A stretch of 64,000 nt of DNA from Dipteris shenzhenensis. Lineage: Eukaryota > Polypodiophyta > Polypodiopsida > Gleicheniales. Below the pieces are notes generated by a model, which saw only the letters and a program-made list of their open reading frames with translations, made no database searches and was not told the DNA's origin. The stretch lies in the NCBI GenBank assembly GCA_047967505.1, contig CM106540.1, one strand, 5' to 3'. Below are positions 1 to 10,960 of the stretch, piece by piece. The translations under genes and the position numbers were made by a program. Each line of letters starts with the position of its first letter. Within the stretch, counting starts at the first letter, position 1.

Positions 1-121
1 TGATAAAGACAAGGTATACTACAATATCAAAGGACCTAAAAAGCATGCCCGTGTGCCAAGCTCTATCACTTGAAACGTGGATGATTTCAATGTACTCAAC
101 TATAGAAGTGACATCTTATAT

Positions 122-1410
122 GGAGTGGATGAGTTCATTGGTTCCGAGAAAGTGAAGCCTTATCTGGGGTGGATGAATTCTTGCACAGTGAGAAGGGCAA
201 AGGTTTCAATAGCGATGTCTTGTTAGGTGTGGATGAGTTCATGCATACTAACAAACCTGATGTCAATCAAGCTGGTGGATTTGTGAAAGCCATGCAAGAT
301 GTCCCAACTAGCGATGTTCTATCAGGAGTGGAAGAGTTTCAAGGTTCTCAATACTCTCATAGAATATTGAATTCATTGAATGGCCCTAAGAGTATGTTAA
401 AAACAAGGATGAGATCAACAGATGATTATTCAATATTTAACTTTGATTGTGATATGGCCAAGGATGCAATGACCAATCATGGATGCTTGGTTACAAACAA
501 ACATGAGGAGAAGAAGTGCATAAATACAGATAACAACATGCACGAGGAACGAAAACGGTCATACAAATGCATGAAGAGAAAGCGAATCCAGGCAGATCCA
601 CAAAAGCAACCAAAGAGGAAGAGAGTAATGAAAGAGGAGAACATGTTAAATGCATTGGGATATCTATGTTGCAAGCAAAGATGTATGTGCTTCATTGATC
701 TTGCAGACATCAGGGAATGTAGAGGAGTGTGGCAAAGAAGAGGAAGCGAAAGAAATGAATACCTTCTCACAAGTCTCTCTTGCTTTCTTCAGAATGGCAA
801 TAAAAGGCTAAGTTCAAGACAAAAGGTAAAAGCTCAAAAAGGCTTGCAATAAGGCATATCGCAATATTATTGGATTATCCCATGGTACATATTGGGATTT
901 ATTCACCAAGGCAAAGGGCGGAAAAAAATTTAGCATTCACGGTAATAGAGGAAGGTCCAAATCAATGATCTCAACTGTCAAGGCAGTAGCAATTTTGCAA
1001 GACTTCATATAGGAAAATGCTTTACCTCAGCCCCATATATCTACCAAACTCTCTAACAGTGACGTGATCACACACAGCTCGAAGTATTTGACTCTATTGC
1101 AGAAAAGCAAAGGCAAAGAGGGGATATCGTGGCTTCTTCTCATACTTTGTATACTCTTTGGAAGAAGAACTTTGGATATGTTAAAATCCCAAAGAGGCAA
1201 AAAATGTCAAAGTGCAATGTTTATGATGATTTAAAGCAAGCGATTGAGAGTGCAACATGTCCAAATGAAAGGGAATTATACAAAAAAAATAAAAAATCTC
1301 ATCATGACCTTATTCAACGTTCCAGACAAAAATATGAATTTTGGAAGGAGCAAGCTATTTCGCATCCGGATGACTACATGTGCCTTATTGTAGATGGCAT
1401 GGATTAGAAT
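122..1410 (+). pseudogene. Decayed DUF7869-like gene, left copy
   Basis: The gene is not intact and begins left of the window. Its N-terminal part (122-345) holds about four degenerate repeats of a motif like S-D-V-L-x-G-V-D-E-F, with a one-base frame change between the first and second. At 640-850 comes a Cys-Cys segment (LCCKQRCMCF) followed by a basic tail. At 850-1020, after a frame change, there is a G-L-S-H-G-T-Y-W segment and H-G-N-R-G-R, then an in-frame stop. 1129-1407 reads T-L-W-K-K-N-F, V-K-I-P-K, M-S-K-C, then Y-M-C-L-I-V-D-G-M-D before a stop. This order (CC segment, HGN, TxWxxxF, VKIPK, IxDGMDQ) is what I recall of proteins carrying DUF7869, whose function is unknown. The same order recurs on the other strand at 60616-62060, which supports the reading. 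The C-terminal half is missing. No catalytic role is claimed. Confidence 0.55.
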
Positions 1411-3340
1411 GTACAGAGATATGGTAGGGAACTAGCCTAGGGCAAAATGCTAGTGCTGGTCATTACTAGAGTCTGGAGGCATCCATTATTCACATTGCCT
1501 CTATTTGGAACATCATTGGCATTGTTGACATATTGGTGTGGGCTTGGAAAACTTCTGGAGCATACTTAAATGGAAAGGTAGCAATGGCCTGAGAGGCAAT
1601 GCAAGTCTAATGGAGGATGTTTGGTGGAGTCCAACCATGGTAAAGGAAAGTAAACTCTTAGCCTTGATTGATGTCTCTAGTACTAGAAACGTGTAGAGGA
1701 AGGGCATGAGAGTTTGGACGCATCTAGGGATATAGGCCGAGCAAGTGGTACATGATTGTAGAGGTATAGAGGTGTATCCTTCCCAAAAGGCCAACTAATT
1801 GTGTGGCTTTTGTGAGTTGGAGAGTGACACAATGGACTCTAAGAGGCAGGGTTTCATTGAGAAAGCAATTGCATGCAAGGTTTGCAGGTTTCTTATGGTG
1901 GCAAAGAGATCACTAGTGACCTCCTCGACTCCTTGTTGCTGAATGCAAAGTGGGATATGGAAAGAACACAAGCATAGTGGAGGAACATATACACAGCATT
2001 TGTAAGGATTGTCATATAGGGAAGGCTAAGCATAGTTGGATCCTAGTTAGAGGCAGACGAAGGGGAGACTATTCAAATGGCTCGAAGTCAATCCCTCCCC
2101 TGCCCTATGTGTGGTGTGGTAGTTTAAGCATTGTGGCATTTATTCTTGGATTGTCTTGTGGCTCATGAAGTGTGGAGATGGCTTGAGGACCCATGAGAAG
2201 TGTTGGCTTAATGATTGTGTACCCAAGTGGATAGCTATAGGCACAAGGGATGCATAGGGCCTCACATCTATAGTGGTGGCAATTTGTCGCTACTTGAGGG
2301 CAGTGGTCTTCTTGGCGAAATAGCAATGATGGTCATTGAAGGAGGTATTAGGCTAGGGAATCAGGAGTCTTGTGTTCTAGATGGAAAGCTTGAAGTGTCT
2401 AATACTTCATATGAGCATAGTGGCTGATAAGAAAGATTCCTTAGCTAGCTCTTACAGATGTTGGCGTTCCAACCTCTACCACAGTTCTATTATCTTTGCA
2501 GCATGCAACGTAGGTTGTAGGCATTTGACCCTTGCTAGCCGACCACTTTTTATTTGAGTTCCTTTTGGGATTGACCACCTTTAATACAAGGCGACCTTTT
2601 TTTTTGTGGAGAAATGTTTTCTAAAGCATGGTCATTTATGTGCATTAGGCTTGCAATGCTCTGGGATTGTGAGAGTCTCTTTGGGTCAAGGTATAAGGTT
2701 TTGCATTAGTATTTGTCTTTAATGCAAAGGGGTTTTTGCTCCACTAGGGCTCCACATCTCTATTTATCCCACCTCCCCCTCTTTGTAATAAATGGGCCCC
2801 TTCACTCCTTATGATAATTGCCTTCTCCTCTTTTTCACTAGTCTTCTCTTTTGTTTTCATTTTGGTTGCACATTCGATTTACCATTGTAAGGAGGCTTGA
2901 AGCAACCTTGTTTATTCAAATATGATACTATCACATGTTTCCCTACAACAATGAAAGAAGGGATTAAAATCTCCTTGAGGGATGTAGAGCAACTCTCTTT
3001 AACACCACTAGTAGAATTTCCTACAAGAAAAGACTTGGGAGTGCCTAAAAGCTAAGATGGGAAGGGGAAACGTCCTTCATTAAAGGATCGTTTTCTATTT
3101 TCTAGAAGAAACAAGTGTGGGATGGGATGGAGAAACGTCTTCCACTAAAGGATTATGAGAAGGTTTTGGAAGCATGTGCCATGGCTCATGCTATGCCTTG
3201 GGAAGGGGTGACTTGGAAGATGAAGGGGCATAGACATGACAGGGAAGCTGCCAATTGCTAATAAGAAAGCAAGAAGCCATGTGGATGTCTATAAAAGAAT
3301 GGAAACTGCAACCGTGTCCCATGTGATGCGACGCACGGGG
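1411..3340. other. No recognisable gene; unclassified repeat-like DNA
   Basis: All frames are broken by stops every 30-70 codons and I recognise no domain. The CT-rich stretch with an AATAAA at about 2780-2900 could be the 3' part of an old LTR. A short tandem duplication lies at 3056-3153. Confidence 0.5.
3056..3153. repeat. Tandem duplication, 65-bp period
   Basis: The block starting gatggga at 3056 and containing aaacgtc-ttc-taaaggat recurs starting at 3121, giving a 65-bp offset. The second unit is incomplete. Confidence 0.6.
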
Positions 3341-3347
3341 CTAATGC

Positions 3348-3355
3348 TATATAAA
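3348..3355 (+). promoter_or_regulatory. Candidate TATA box of the dirigent gene
   Basis: TATATAAA lies 294 bases upstream of the dirigent ATG, in the same orientation, and is followed by a pyrimidine-rich leader. If used, the 5' leader would be about 260 bases and would contain the repeats at 3431-3626. The distance leaves room for a leader intron. No second convincing TATA was seen closer to the ATG. Confidence 0.45.
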
Positions 3356-3430
3356 GCTAGCATCCATTGAGCACCTTTCCTAAGGATTTGCTGCTGTTGA
3401 CTCTTTTGCTAGTCCTTAATAGTCCCATGA

Positions 3431-3630
3431 TCCATCAATAGCAGAGGCTTCCATTGCATTCTGTCAAGGCCACTCTCCATTTCTTTGATTCTTGCTCGTA
3501 AATCACTTCCTTGTAGCTCTTCCCCTCCTTGTGATTCCCCTTAGCCCATTGCTTTGATTCTTGCTCGCAAATCTTCTTTTCCCTCACAAACCCATCAATA
3601 GCAGAGGCTTACATATCCATTCTGTCACCT
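3431..3630 (+). repeat. Two interleaved direct repeats in the dirigent leader
   Basis: A block of about 35 bases containing ccatcaatagcagaggctt occurs at 3431 and again at 3591 (160-bp offset). A second block, tttgattcttgctcg-aaatc, occurs at 3484 and 3553 (69-bp offset). Both lie between the candidate TATA box and the ATG, so the leader has been built or lengthened by local duplication. Confidence 0.7.
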
Positions 3631-3648
3631 TTCGTCCCAGCTGCACCC

Positions 3649-4209
3649 ATGTCTAAGCCACTGTTGCACCTCGCTCTCTCCCTCGCCCTCCTCCTCTTCT
3701 CCATCACTCTCCTCTCTTCCCCCGTCCATTCCGCCCATCACAAACGCCCCAAGCATTTCACCTTCTACCTCCACAACACCATCTTTAATGCCACACTCAA
3801 TAACACTGACTACTTCAACTCCGTCTTCAGCACTCAACCCACCGGCTTCCCCAACCCTTGGTCCTTCGGCGTGCTAGCTACCTTCGAGGATCCCCTCACA
3901 GTACATAGCTCCAATACCTCCAAGCAACTAGGCGTCGGCCAGGGATACTATCTCTATGACAGCCAAAAAGGATATGTACTCTTCCAGGCCTTCACTGCTA
4001 GCATCGACACCGGCAAGTACAAGGGGACTATCGACATCTTCGGACAAATCAAGGAGGTCTTGCCGGTTCGCACCCTCTCTGTCATTGGTGGCACTGGCGA
4101 TTTTTTCCTCGCCAGAGGCATCGCTAATGTTCGGCTCATAGAACTGTATACAGGCCCCCCCGCGGCTGCGAGGTGGACCTTGTCTTTCGACCTCGACCTC
4201 TATTACTAG
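3649..4209 (+). CDS. Dirigent protein, single exon, apparently intact
   Basis: This 186-residue protein has the usual dirigent length. Residues 1 to about 28 form a typical signal peptide (hydrophobic Leu/Ala/Ser run ending near V-H-S-A), so the product should be secreted to the cell wall. The mature part shows the dirigent beta-barrel motifs in order: F-T-F-Y-L-H-N near residue 40, G-V-G-Q-G-Y-Y-L-Y-D-S-Q near 100, Y-K-G-T-I-D-I-F-G near 125, and V-I-G-G-T-G-D-F-F-L-A-R-G near 147. Dirigent proteins steer stereoselective coupling of monolignol radicals in lignan and lignin formation, or related reactions; the substrate cannot be told from sequence. N-glycosylation sequons occur at N-A-T, N-N-T and N-T-S. 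An oddity is that the first strand reads L-H-N where many family members have L-H-D. The start is the first ATG after the leader and directly precedes the signal peptide. No intron is needed. Confidence 0.93.
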   Translation: MSKPLLHLALSLALLLFSITLLSSPVHSAHHKRPKHFTFYLHNTIFNATLNNTDYFNSVFSTQPTGFPNPWSFGVLATFEDPLTVHSSNTSKQLGVGQGYYLYDSQKGYVLFQAFTASIDTGKYKGTIDIFGQIKEVLPVRTLSVIGGTGDFFLARGIANVRLIELYTGPPAAARWTLSFDLDLYY

Positions 4210-4569
4210 ACCTCTGATGTCTCCCCAATAATTGCTTTACGCCAAAGAAACCCAGGACACCTTCAAAGACCTGCGACATATAATAGGCAGCTCAAATTCT
4301 GTCGTGGAGCTCCCGTTCGTTATCAAGAGGTGGGAACATCATTTCTGCGTTCTATTCATCCCTGCACTGGTTTCGCATTATGATTGATCTCAAAGCCTGT
4401 CCGAGTTGTAACTAATGTTTAGTCTTAACGGAAAATGTTTTCCCCTTGCGACAAGCCTAGTGATATTTCTTTCTAGCAAAATGAAACAGTATATATATTT
4501 GAAAAGAAATTGTGAAGGACCCATTTTGTCCCACAATAATCTTCATAATAATGAATAGGCTCCCCGTTC

Positions 4570-4575
4570 AATAAA
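4570..4575 (+). terminator. Candidate polyadenylation signal
   Basis: AATAAA lies 361 bases after the dirigent stop codon, following AT-rich sequence. Plant signals are loose, so this is only a candidate. Confidence 0.25.
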
Positions 4576-5064
4576 GTGCCCCTATTAATTAATTAGTTCA
4601 CAACGTGGGAGGGTGCAATAATTCGATCAACCTGAGGCATGACAGGGAGATTAACGTGGCGAGAACCTTTTGCATCGCCCGCGATTGATTAACGGGATCA
4701 ATTAAACCTTCTGCACCCCCCGCGAGCCCGCCTTCTCGAGAACGTGCGATACGTGGACCTTGCACATCTACAAAAGACCAACTCCCCAAGAGTAGAAGGG
4801 CAAAGAGGGGAGGGGGGCAACGGTAGAGATGCCTAGAATAAAAGGGCAGAGAGGGGGAAGGGTGCTATGGCAGAGAGGCAAAGGCTACCTCATACGTAGG
4901 CGTGCCACGATAAGGCCTGCAATAGATTGCGACCTCTGATGATTAACTCCTTTAATTTTGCAAATAGCATAGTTTAATCGGCGATGAGGCTAAGGGAAAA
5001 GAGAGAAATTAATCGATTTAGGCGCACGAGCGATTAGGAGAGATTAATGAGTAGAGTGAACCTA

Positions 5065-5122
5065 AGTAGGATACTACAATATATATACGTATATAAGTAG
5101 GATACAATATATATACGTATAT
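5065..5122. repeat. Short tandem repeat with a TATACGTATA core
   Basis: agtaggata(cta)caatatatatacgtatat occurs twice in tandem, the second copy lacking three bases. Confidence 0.7.
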
Positions 5123-5218
5123 GAAAGTATAAGGCATTATGTATTACAAAAAAAGAGAGACTACACAATGTGATCGGATTCAATGGAATAGAGATGGTAG
5201 GAGGGTGCTCTCGCAAGT

Positions 5219-5237
5219 TGTGTGTGTGTGTGTGTGT
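5219..5237. repeat. (TG)n microsatellite
   Basis: Pure TG repeat of about nine units. Confidence 0.9.
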
Positions 5238-5267
5238 AAATTCTTGTTGCTTTTTCATACTTGTCCC

Positions 5268-5269
<2 letters not shown>

Positions 5270-5308
<39 letters not shown>
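5270..5308. repeat. (GA)n microsatellite
   Basis: Uninterrupted GA repeat of about 19 units. Confidence 0.95.
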
Positions 5309-5309
<1 letters not shown>

Positions 5310-6485
5310 CTGCAAGGGATGATGAATAACGGTGTCTCAATGTTGCTTTATGATGTGCATGAAGAAGGAGTCTACAATATATGAGGAGCCCTACTCTTGA
5401 CCGCAACCCCTATTCTTAACCTAACCCAGTCCCCTCTCCCTTGCCCTTGCACATGCTACTAACAAATGGATAACCTGCATGCATGGCAAAAGAAAATTGC
5501 TCTCACCTTAAACCAACATTTTGTAAAATGAAGAAAGGTAGAAGACTTATATCATGTTCGAAATGGCTACCCAATCAAGCTATACTTCCTTCCCCTCTAG
5601 CTTGTTAAACATTGTTATGTAAATCATATCGATACACTTCCTTGTTTGATAAATGTAGTAGGTTATATCATCTTGTGAGGGTTATTTTTTAATGCACCCA
5701 AAGCGAGATATTGAGAGCATACTTTTGCTCGCTTTCGTATGTATTTACATGGTGAAGAGATGCTTTTTTTTCTAAGTGTGGAAATGCCAATAGTTGTATG
5801 AGGATTTGTGTTGATACAGTACCATTAATAAAAATATTAATTCCTAACACTATATTAAGAAAAACATTTGTCGATATGATGGTTGACTAATTGTAATACT
5901 GGATGCGTCAATTTTACGAGCAAAAACCTATGAGCAGGTTTATCCGAGCGTGCTTTTCAAGAGATTTTTAAAAATATTTTTCTTTAGGAAACATTGTTTT
6001 TACACTTTTATTTTCACTAGAACTAGATCCCTTTATCATAAAAATATACAGACTAGTCACTTATTCATTTTTACACAACATAATTTTCTTATTTAGAGAC
6101 ATCCCTTTGTACCCCTGTTATTACCTTAAAAAAGTGTTGATTCCTTTAAGAAACATTCCTCATAATCACTCTCAATGTAATAATACTATGCATATATAAT
6201 TACTTATTAACACATTTATATCATATGGCAATATCTTTTTAGTGTTTTTATAGCATATTTATGGACATGTTTCTAAAGAAGTTTAAATTACTATAAATAA
6301 GTATTAACTTGGGCTTATATATTACTCTCATAAAATACATGTAATATTTAATACTATATATGAAAGATTTTCCAAAATATAACTCCACAGATGTGCTCAA
6401 ATGGGGTGTTCTGATCAATTTGAGTGGTTGAATGACTATATTTGGACATTGGATATGAAAGTTATGCCACTTTTAAAAGTGCTGT

Positions 6486-6529
6486 CCAAGGTAGTTTCGC
6501 TGGTAGTTTCGCCAGCGAAACTACCTTGG
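6486..6529. repeat. Perfect inverted repeat, 18-bp arms and 8-base loop
   Basis: The left arm ccaaggtagtttcgctgg (6486-6503) is exactly complementary to 6512-6529, with a loop at 6504-6511. A related palindrome, gtttcgc-tg-gcgaaac, follows at 6548-6563, and the ggtagtttcgc word also recurs in the loop. The block could extrude as a cruciform or form an RNA hairpin. Confidence 0.9.
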
Positions 6530-7162
6530 GAGACTTGCTTCAAAGGGGTTTCGCTGGCGAAACTACCTGAATGGCTTGCTTCAATGAGTTTTCTTTGAAG
6601 AAACTCTTTCATGAAGATAGGTTGAGAGAGAGTTTTCAATGTCACCCCCTATTAAGTAAAAGTTGTAAGAAGGATCATAAGGGAATTTTCATAGAGAAGT
6701 CTACTCTACATGTGGGTTTCTTCAAAAGCCATCCCATTATGCTCTCACCATTTCTATAGATTCACCTAAAGATTTTTGTATAAAATAGGCATTGCTATAA
6801 TACTTTGCATATTTCTAAGTGAAACTATGTTTTCTTCTGATCGATTTTTGCCATATTTATGCATAGTTGGAAGCTTTTTTTTTCCTTCGCTCGGACGCTC
6901 AGAAGATTTCGCTCAGAAAATGCTCGTCCCCTTGTAATACTAATGCCCCACCAATAGTGTAAAAAAGGTTAGCATTGGTATTGCCATCTACCATGGACAA
7001 TGTGGTTGCAAAAAAAAAATGTGGGCTAGAATGAGATGACTTTTAGCCCCATTCTACCCCATTATAAATCAACATGAACCCAAGAACAATACTTTATGAT
7101 ATACAAAATGATGAGAATAGAAACAGTCATAGTTTCGCAACAATTATAAAAAAATCCAAACG

Positions 7163-7287
7163 TACTACGAAACCCCTGAAAATGGATATAGGGGGGATAC
7201 AAAAAAATACTCTCATCTTAAAAAGATACTACAAAACCCCAAAAAATGGATATAGGGGGGATACAAAAAGATACTCATCCTAAAAAG
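7163..7287. repeat. Tandem duplication, 64-bp period
   Basis: Two units begin tactac-aaacccc (7163 and 7227) and contain atggatataggggggatac. They differ by a few bases and a small indel. Confidence 0.75.
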
Positions 7288-7393
7288 AGATTAAAAAATG
7301 TACAATGTAAGTTACATCATAATGGGAAATGTAGAATAAGAGGAGAGCTCATCCTCCCCTCCTTTGTGGGTCATCCTCACCCTCACCCTCATC

Positions 7394-7509
7394 CTCTAAG
7401 AGGACTATAGGCTCTAGATACTGTATGTACTAGTGTAGGATTTGGTGTATGCTCTAAGAGGGCTATAGGCTCTAGATACTATATGTACTAGTGTAGGATT
7501 TGGTGTACG
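7394..7509. repeat. Tandem duplication, 58-bp period
   Basis: Two units beginning ctctaagagg (7394 and 7452) and ending in ggatttggtgta differ at about three positions. Confidence 0.85.
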
Positions 7510-7539
7510 CTACATGCAATAGAGAAAGGAAGGTTCTTA

Positions 7540-8130
7540 ACCAGAAGAGTACATTTAGCCATGCGACTTGCATCAAACTCATAAACATAACTCTTCTCCA
7601 CATGCAAACTCCAAACAACTAAGGGCTCACCACTACCGCCCTTTTTGCTAGGTCCAAAAGGGATAAAGACTCTAATGAAAACTCTCTATGACCTTTAGGA
7701 GCAGTGTCTTCTACATAAAAACTACTAGAAGAGTAGATTTAGCCATGCGACTCTCATCAAACTCATAAACATCTCTCTCCTCCACATGCTAGGCTGTGGT
7801 CAAAGAGTGGACAATACTACCATCTTCCCATGCAAATAGTAGACAAGGTGAACCACCATGCTGGGATTGTCATTGCCCCCTCACCATATAATGCCAAATG
7901 AAAACCATTCATTAGTGTTACTACCTTAGGCAATCAGATCCAAGACAATAGTGAACAATGTGCCAATGAATACTCTACAAATAATATCCAATAACTGGTG
8001 ATCTATCAATGGCTATCCACCAATGATCCCTTGGGCTTTTCATTCCTACTAAGCCTTTGCCAAATCAAGCTCCTCCATGAGCGATAACCTAGGATTACCC
8101 TTTAAACCAAATGGAGGGAGCACACAAACT
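7540..8130 (-). repeat. Diverged direct repeat R1, possible 3' LTR
   Basis: This block aligns by eye, at roughly 70 percent, with 9640-10000 continued at 16532-16660 across the LINE. Shared landmarks in order are: aaaagggataaagactctaat-aaaactctct, catcaaactcat-aacat, gaaccaccatg, tgccaaatga, caatgatc-cttg, and a tccatgag block. The two copies bracket a gag-like remnant, so they may be LTRs of one old minus-strand element. The ends (TG/CA) are not clear. Confidence 0.45.
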
Positions 8131-8344
8131 CTAAACTAGAAGTATTACAAACAATTAAAAACTATGAGCTAGACAAACAACTTGAACAAATATACAAAAT
8201 ATTGATCTACTACTAAGAGACCAAACCCATAAAATGATTGAATGCTAAGTAAAAGTTTGAGCAACCTTGAAACACACTGCCTAAGTTTAAAAAGCCTAAT
8301 TTTGATCAACCACATTTGCTTTTGCAAAACTTGTGATTTCTTTC

Positions 8345-8900
8345 TTGGTTGGAGAATCCTCGATTGTCGATGCCTTCTCCTTTGAGGACTTCAAGTGCTC
8401 ATTTCTCTGTTTCTTTTGTAATAGAATCTTTCTATGTGACCCAATCTGCCATAGTAATGATATGTTTGATAATCTTCGGGTCCACTCCTTGCAGTTATCT
8501 TTTTCTCTTTCACGACATATGTTGGTTCTTTGATTGGCAACAAACCCTTAGAGTGTTTCTCCTCACTTAGCAACATAGAAGCAGAATCTAAGAAATCCAT
8601 ATCATCTTCCATTCTTGCAATATTGACAACTTTAGAGTAGCAAAGGGTTAACTTACAAGCTAAATAGCTTTTTAATCATCTTCATCTACTTTAGAGTCAA
8701 AAATTAAAAAGTGATCTGATTGAGATATAATGTATGAATACTTTCATTTTCTTCATATATAGATTGAAAATTCCTACTTCAAAGAAGCTTTTGAATGTTT
8801 TCTTCTAACAACAAAGAGATCCTCAAGTGTTATCCAATTTTTTGCAACCATCTTTGTAATGTGAAGGTGGAAGTATTCTAACCCTAGTTCACATCCCAAT
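8345..8900 (-). pseudogene. Copia-like gag remnant with a damaged zinc knuckle
   Basis: On the minus strand, 8612-8391 reads a segment with M-L-L-S-E-E-K-H-S-K and then Y-H-Y-Y-G-R-L-G-H-I-E-R-F-Y-Y-K. The latter looks like a CCHC knuckle in which three cysteines have become Tyr or His-adjacent changes. The preceding region to about 8900 is gag-like only in scattered words and is broken in all frames. No protease, integrase or reverse transcriptase follows before repeat R1 begins at about 8130. The element, if real, is a gag-only, internally deleted LTR element. Confidence is limited because the match rests on a short region. Confidence 0.4.
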
Positions 8901-9411
8901 ATCCCTATATCTATTCATTCTTTTGTTCCCCAGTGACGTCTTGTTAGTTTTCTGTGGCTTCTTTTTTGTGCCAAAGACGATCCCCCACAAGACCTTATTT
9001 ATCAAGTAAAGTCTAGTCAAAAGCTACGAAAATGCAAAGTTATTTCTATTGTATTCCACCATCATCAACTTCCTTGCTTTCTCACACTATCCATGTCTGT
9101 TAACCAACTATTGTTAACCAACTATGGTAGTCTCGATCACTCAATTTACTCCTAAAAAGACTCAGACATCTCTCCTTTCTCAGATTATCCATGTCTACTT
9201 TCTCACATTACCCATGTCAGCTAACCAACTATGGTAGTCTCGATCATTGAATTTACTCCTAAAAACACTCAGACATCTCATAGTTGGAAGTTCTCATACC
9301 ACATCAAATAGACCCTCACAAGAACTCATTTCTCAACTGATGCTTGCTCTCACAAAAGACTCTCATGCAATTTAAGACTTCTCTGCAATATTCCCATGGG
9401 TCTTCATGACC

Positions 9412-9424
9412 TGCTCTAATACAA
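9412..9424 (-). promoter_or_regulatory. Degenerate primer-binding-site-like sequence
   Basis: Read on the minus strand the site is close to TGTATTAGAGCAGG, resembling the tRNA-iMet-complementary TGGTATCAGAGC that directly follows the LTRs of copia I, II and IV in this window. It lies just inside the second direct repeat, where a primer site would be expected. Confidence 0.3.
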
Positions 9425-9460
9425 AATGAAAGACAAATTCAAAATGTTCATCACTTAGAG

Positions 9461-9461
<1 letters not shown>

Positions 9462-9496
<35 letters not shown>
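9462..9496. repeat. (CT)n microsatellite
   Basis: Uninterrupted CT repeat of about 17 units. Confidence 0.95.
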
Positions 9497-9497
<1 letters not shown>

Positions 9498-9639
9498 AAA
9501 CTCATACAATCACGAACTAGAATTTGACATATATGTCATATCAAACCACCACATGAAATATCATTCCATCCTATGAATGATGAAACATTGTAAATTTGAC
9601 TTAAAAATGGGCACAAACTCCAAATGGCTCAAGCATCTT

Positions 9640-10000
9640 TGCTACCGCATTTTTCCCCAGATATAAAAGGGACAAAGACTCTAATAAAAACTCTCTACAA
9701 CATCTATGAGCATTGAACCTAATATTACCACAAGAGTTGATTCAACCACACCTCTCTGGTCAAACTCATTAACATAACTCTCCACACTAGCCATGTCCAT
9801 GGTGAAAAACAAGATAAAACCACCATCTTCTCATGCAAATAGAAGCTAGATGAACCACCATGTTGGAATCATCATTGCCATCATCCATGTAGTGCCAAAT
9901 GAGACCCATGCATTAGTCTTACTATATTAGCCAATTAGTTCTAGGACAACATGTAAAAATTGTGCCAATCAAAACTCCATGTATGATATCCAATCATCAA
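9640..10000 (-). repeat. Diverged direct repeat R2, left piece
   Basis: This is the partner of 7540-8130. It is interrupted at 10000 by the LINE and resumes at 16532-16660, where the ctatccac-ggctat and caatgatctcttg landmarks continue in register. Confidence 0.45.
9976..10000. repeat. LINE target-site duplication, left copy (25 bp)
   Basis: The 25-base block beginning tccatgtatgatatcc and ending caatcatcaa is identical to 16507-16531. It directly abuts the A-rich tail of the LINE. Confidence 0.85.
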
Positions 10001-10013
10001 ATTTTGTTTTTTT
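10001..10013 (-). other. LINE 3' A-rich tail
   Basis: Read on the minus strand, this is a run of A with one C (aaaaaaacaaaat), directly adjoining the target-site duplication. Confidence 0.8.
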
Positions 10014-10439
10014 AAATGTGGGTTTATATTAATACAGTGTCAACTGTATTTACAATATTAAAAAAAGAGCAACATATCTCCAAGAGTACTGCTCAATATC
10101 TGAGCCTATACCGGAAAAAATCTCTTCAACAAACGATATAGAAGTAGCAGAGACGAAAAGAGAGCTATGATGCCTTCTACGGCTCTTCCTTTCGTGCCAA
10201 GTGAACAACCATAGAACGATCATTCCAGGAATGCAAGGATGGGGGTATAGCTTACAGGTTCTGGTTCAAGGCCTGGGTTCTGAAGGCTTGAAGTTGGGAG
10301 GAGAAGCAGCTTCGTTGTGAACTTTGACCGAGACACCTGTTGGAAAGTTTCGAGCCACCAGCCTCTTGTATACAATTGGAGGGGGTGCCGATGGAGAGGG
10401 TGTAACAAAAGATGTCAAAGCATGCTGAGGGACCATGGT

Positions 10440-10615
10440 GTTGGGGTGAGTCATCAAAGGGGAGGCATTGAGAGTCTTAGTCGCAGGGGAGGCAGCACTC
10501 GTCTGAGTGGCAGGGGAGGCAGGGTGGGCGAGTCGTCATAGGGGAGGCATTGAGAGTCTGAGTCATAGGGGAGGCAACAGTCATCTGAGTCATAGGGGTG
10601 GCACGGTACAGTTGA
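10440..10615 (-). repeat. Minisatellite in the LINE 3' region, about 25-28 bp units
   Basis: Units of the form aggggaggca followed by a gtc-ctgagtcat tail repeat about six times with small length changes. On the minus strand they read as a Pro/Leu/Asp/Ser-rich peptide (repeats of P-Y-D-S-D), but the frame changes between units. Confidence 0.7.
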
Positions 10616-10960
10616 CCTGAGGGAACATGGTAGTACAAGACTGGGGCTTTGGCTGACGGCGACGTTTGGTCGTGAGGAGGGACCTTCTGTGTGGTGGCAG
10701 TTGTAGGGAGCTCTTATTTTCCGACGTGTTTCTGAAGCTGGGCCAGCAGGGCATTCTCCTTCTTCGCAATAAGCTCTTCCTTTTAGCAGCACTCTTGAAT
10801 TTGCTGCTATAGGCACGAAATATTTTCATGATTGGCTCCTCTTTCCTATGATCACACATACATTCATAATAATTTCGTTAGTACAAATAATGACATTACC
10901 AAAAACCTTAGCACATCTTTGAGCCCATAGAGCCCAATGAATGGAGTTGCACATAATATT

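Larger units (their letters stand above)
4600..6400. other. No gene seen; microsatellites and AT-rich DNA
   Basis: Frames are short or driven by dinucleotide repeats. From about 5400 to 6400 the sequence is very AT-rich with no recognisable domain. Confidence 0.5.

Noticed and set aside
3954-4141. Antisense and alternative-frame ORFs within the dirigent gene
   Set aside because: Shadows of the intact dirigent frame, with no domain or start context.
10454-10816. Proline-rich protein on the minus strand
   Set aside because: Generated by the minisatellite in the LINE 3' region; frames shift between units.
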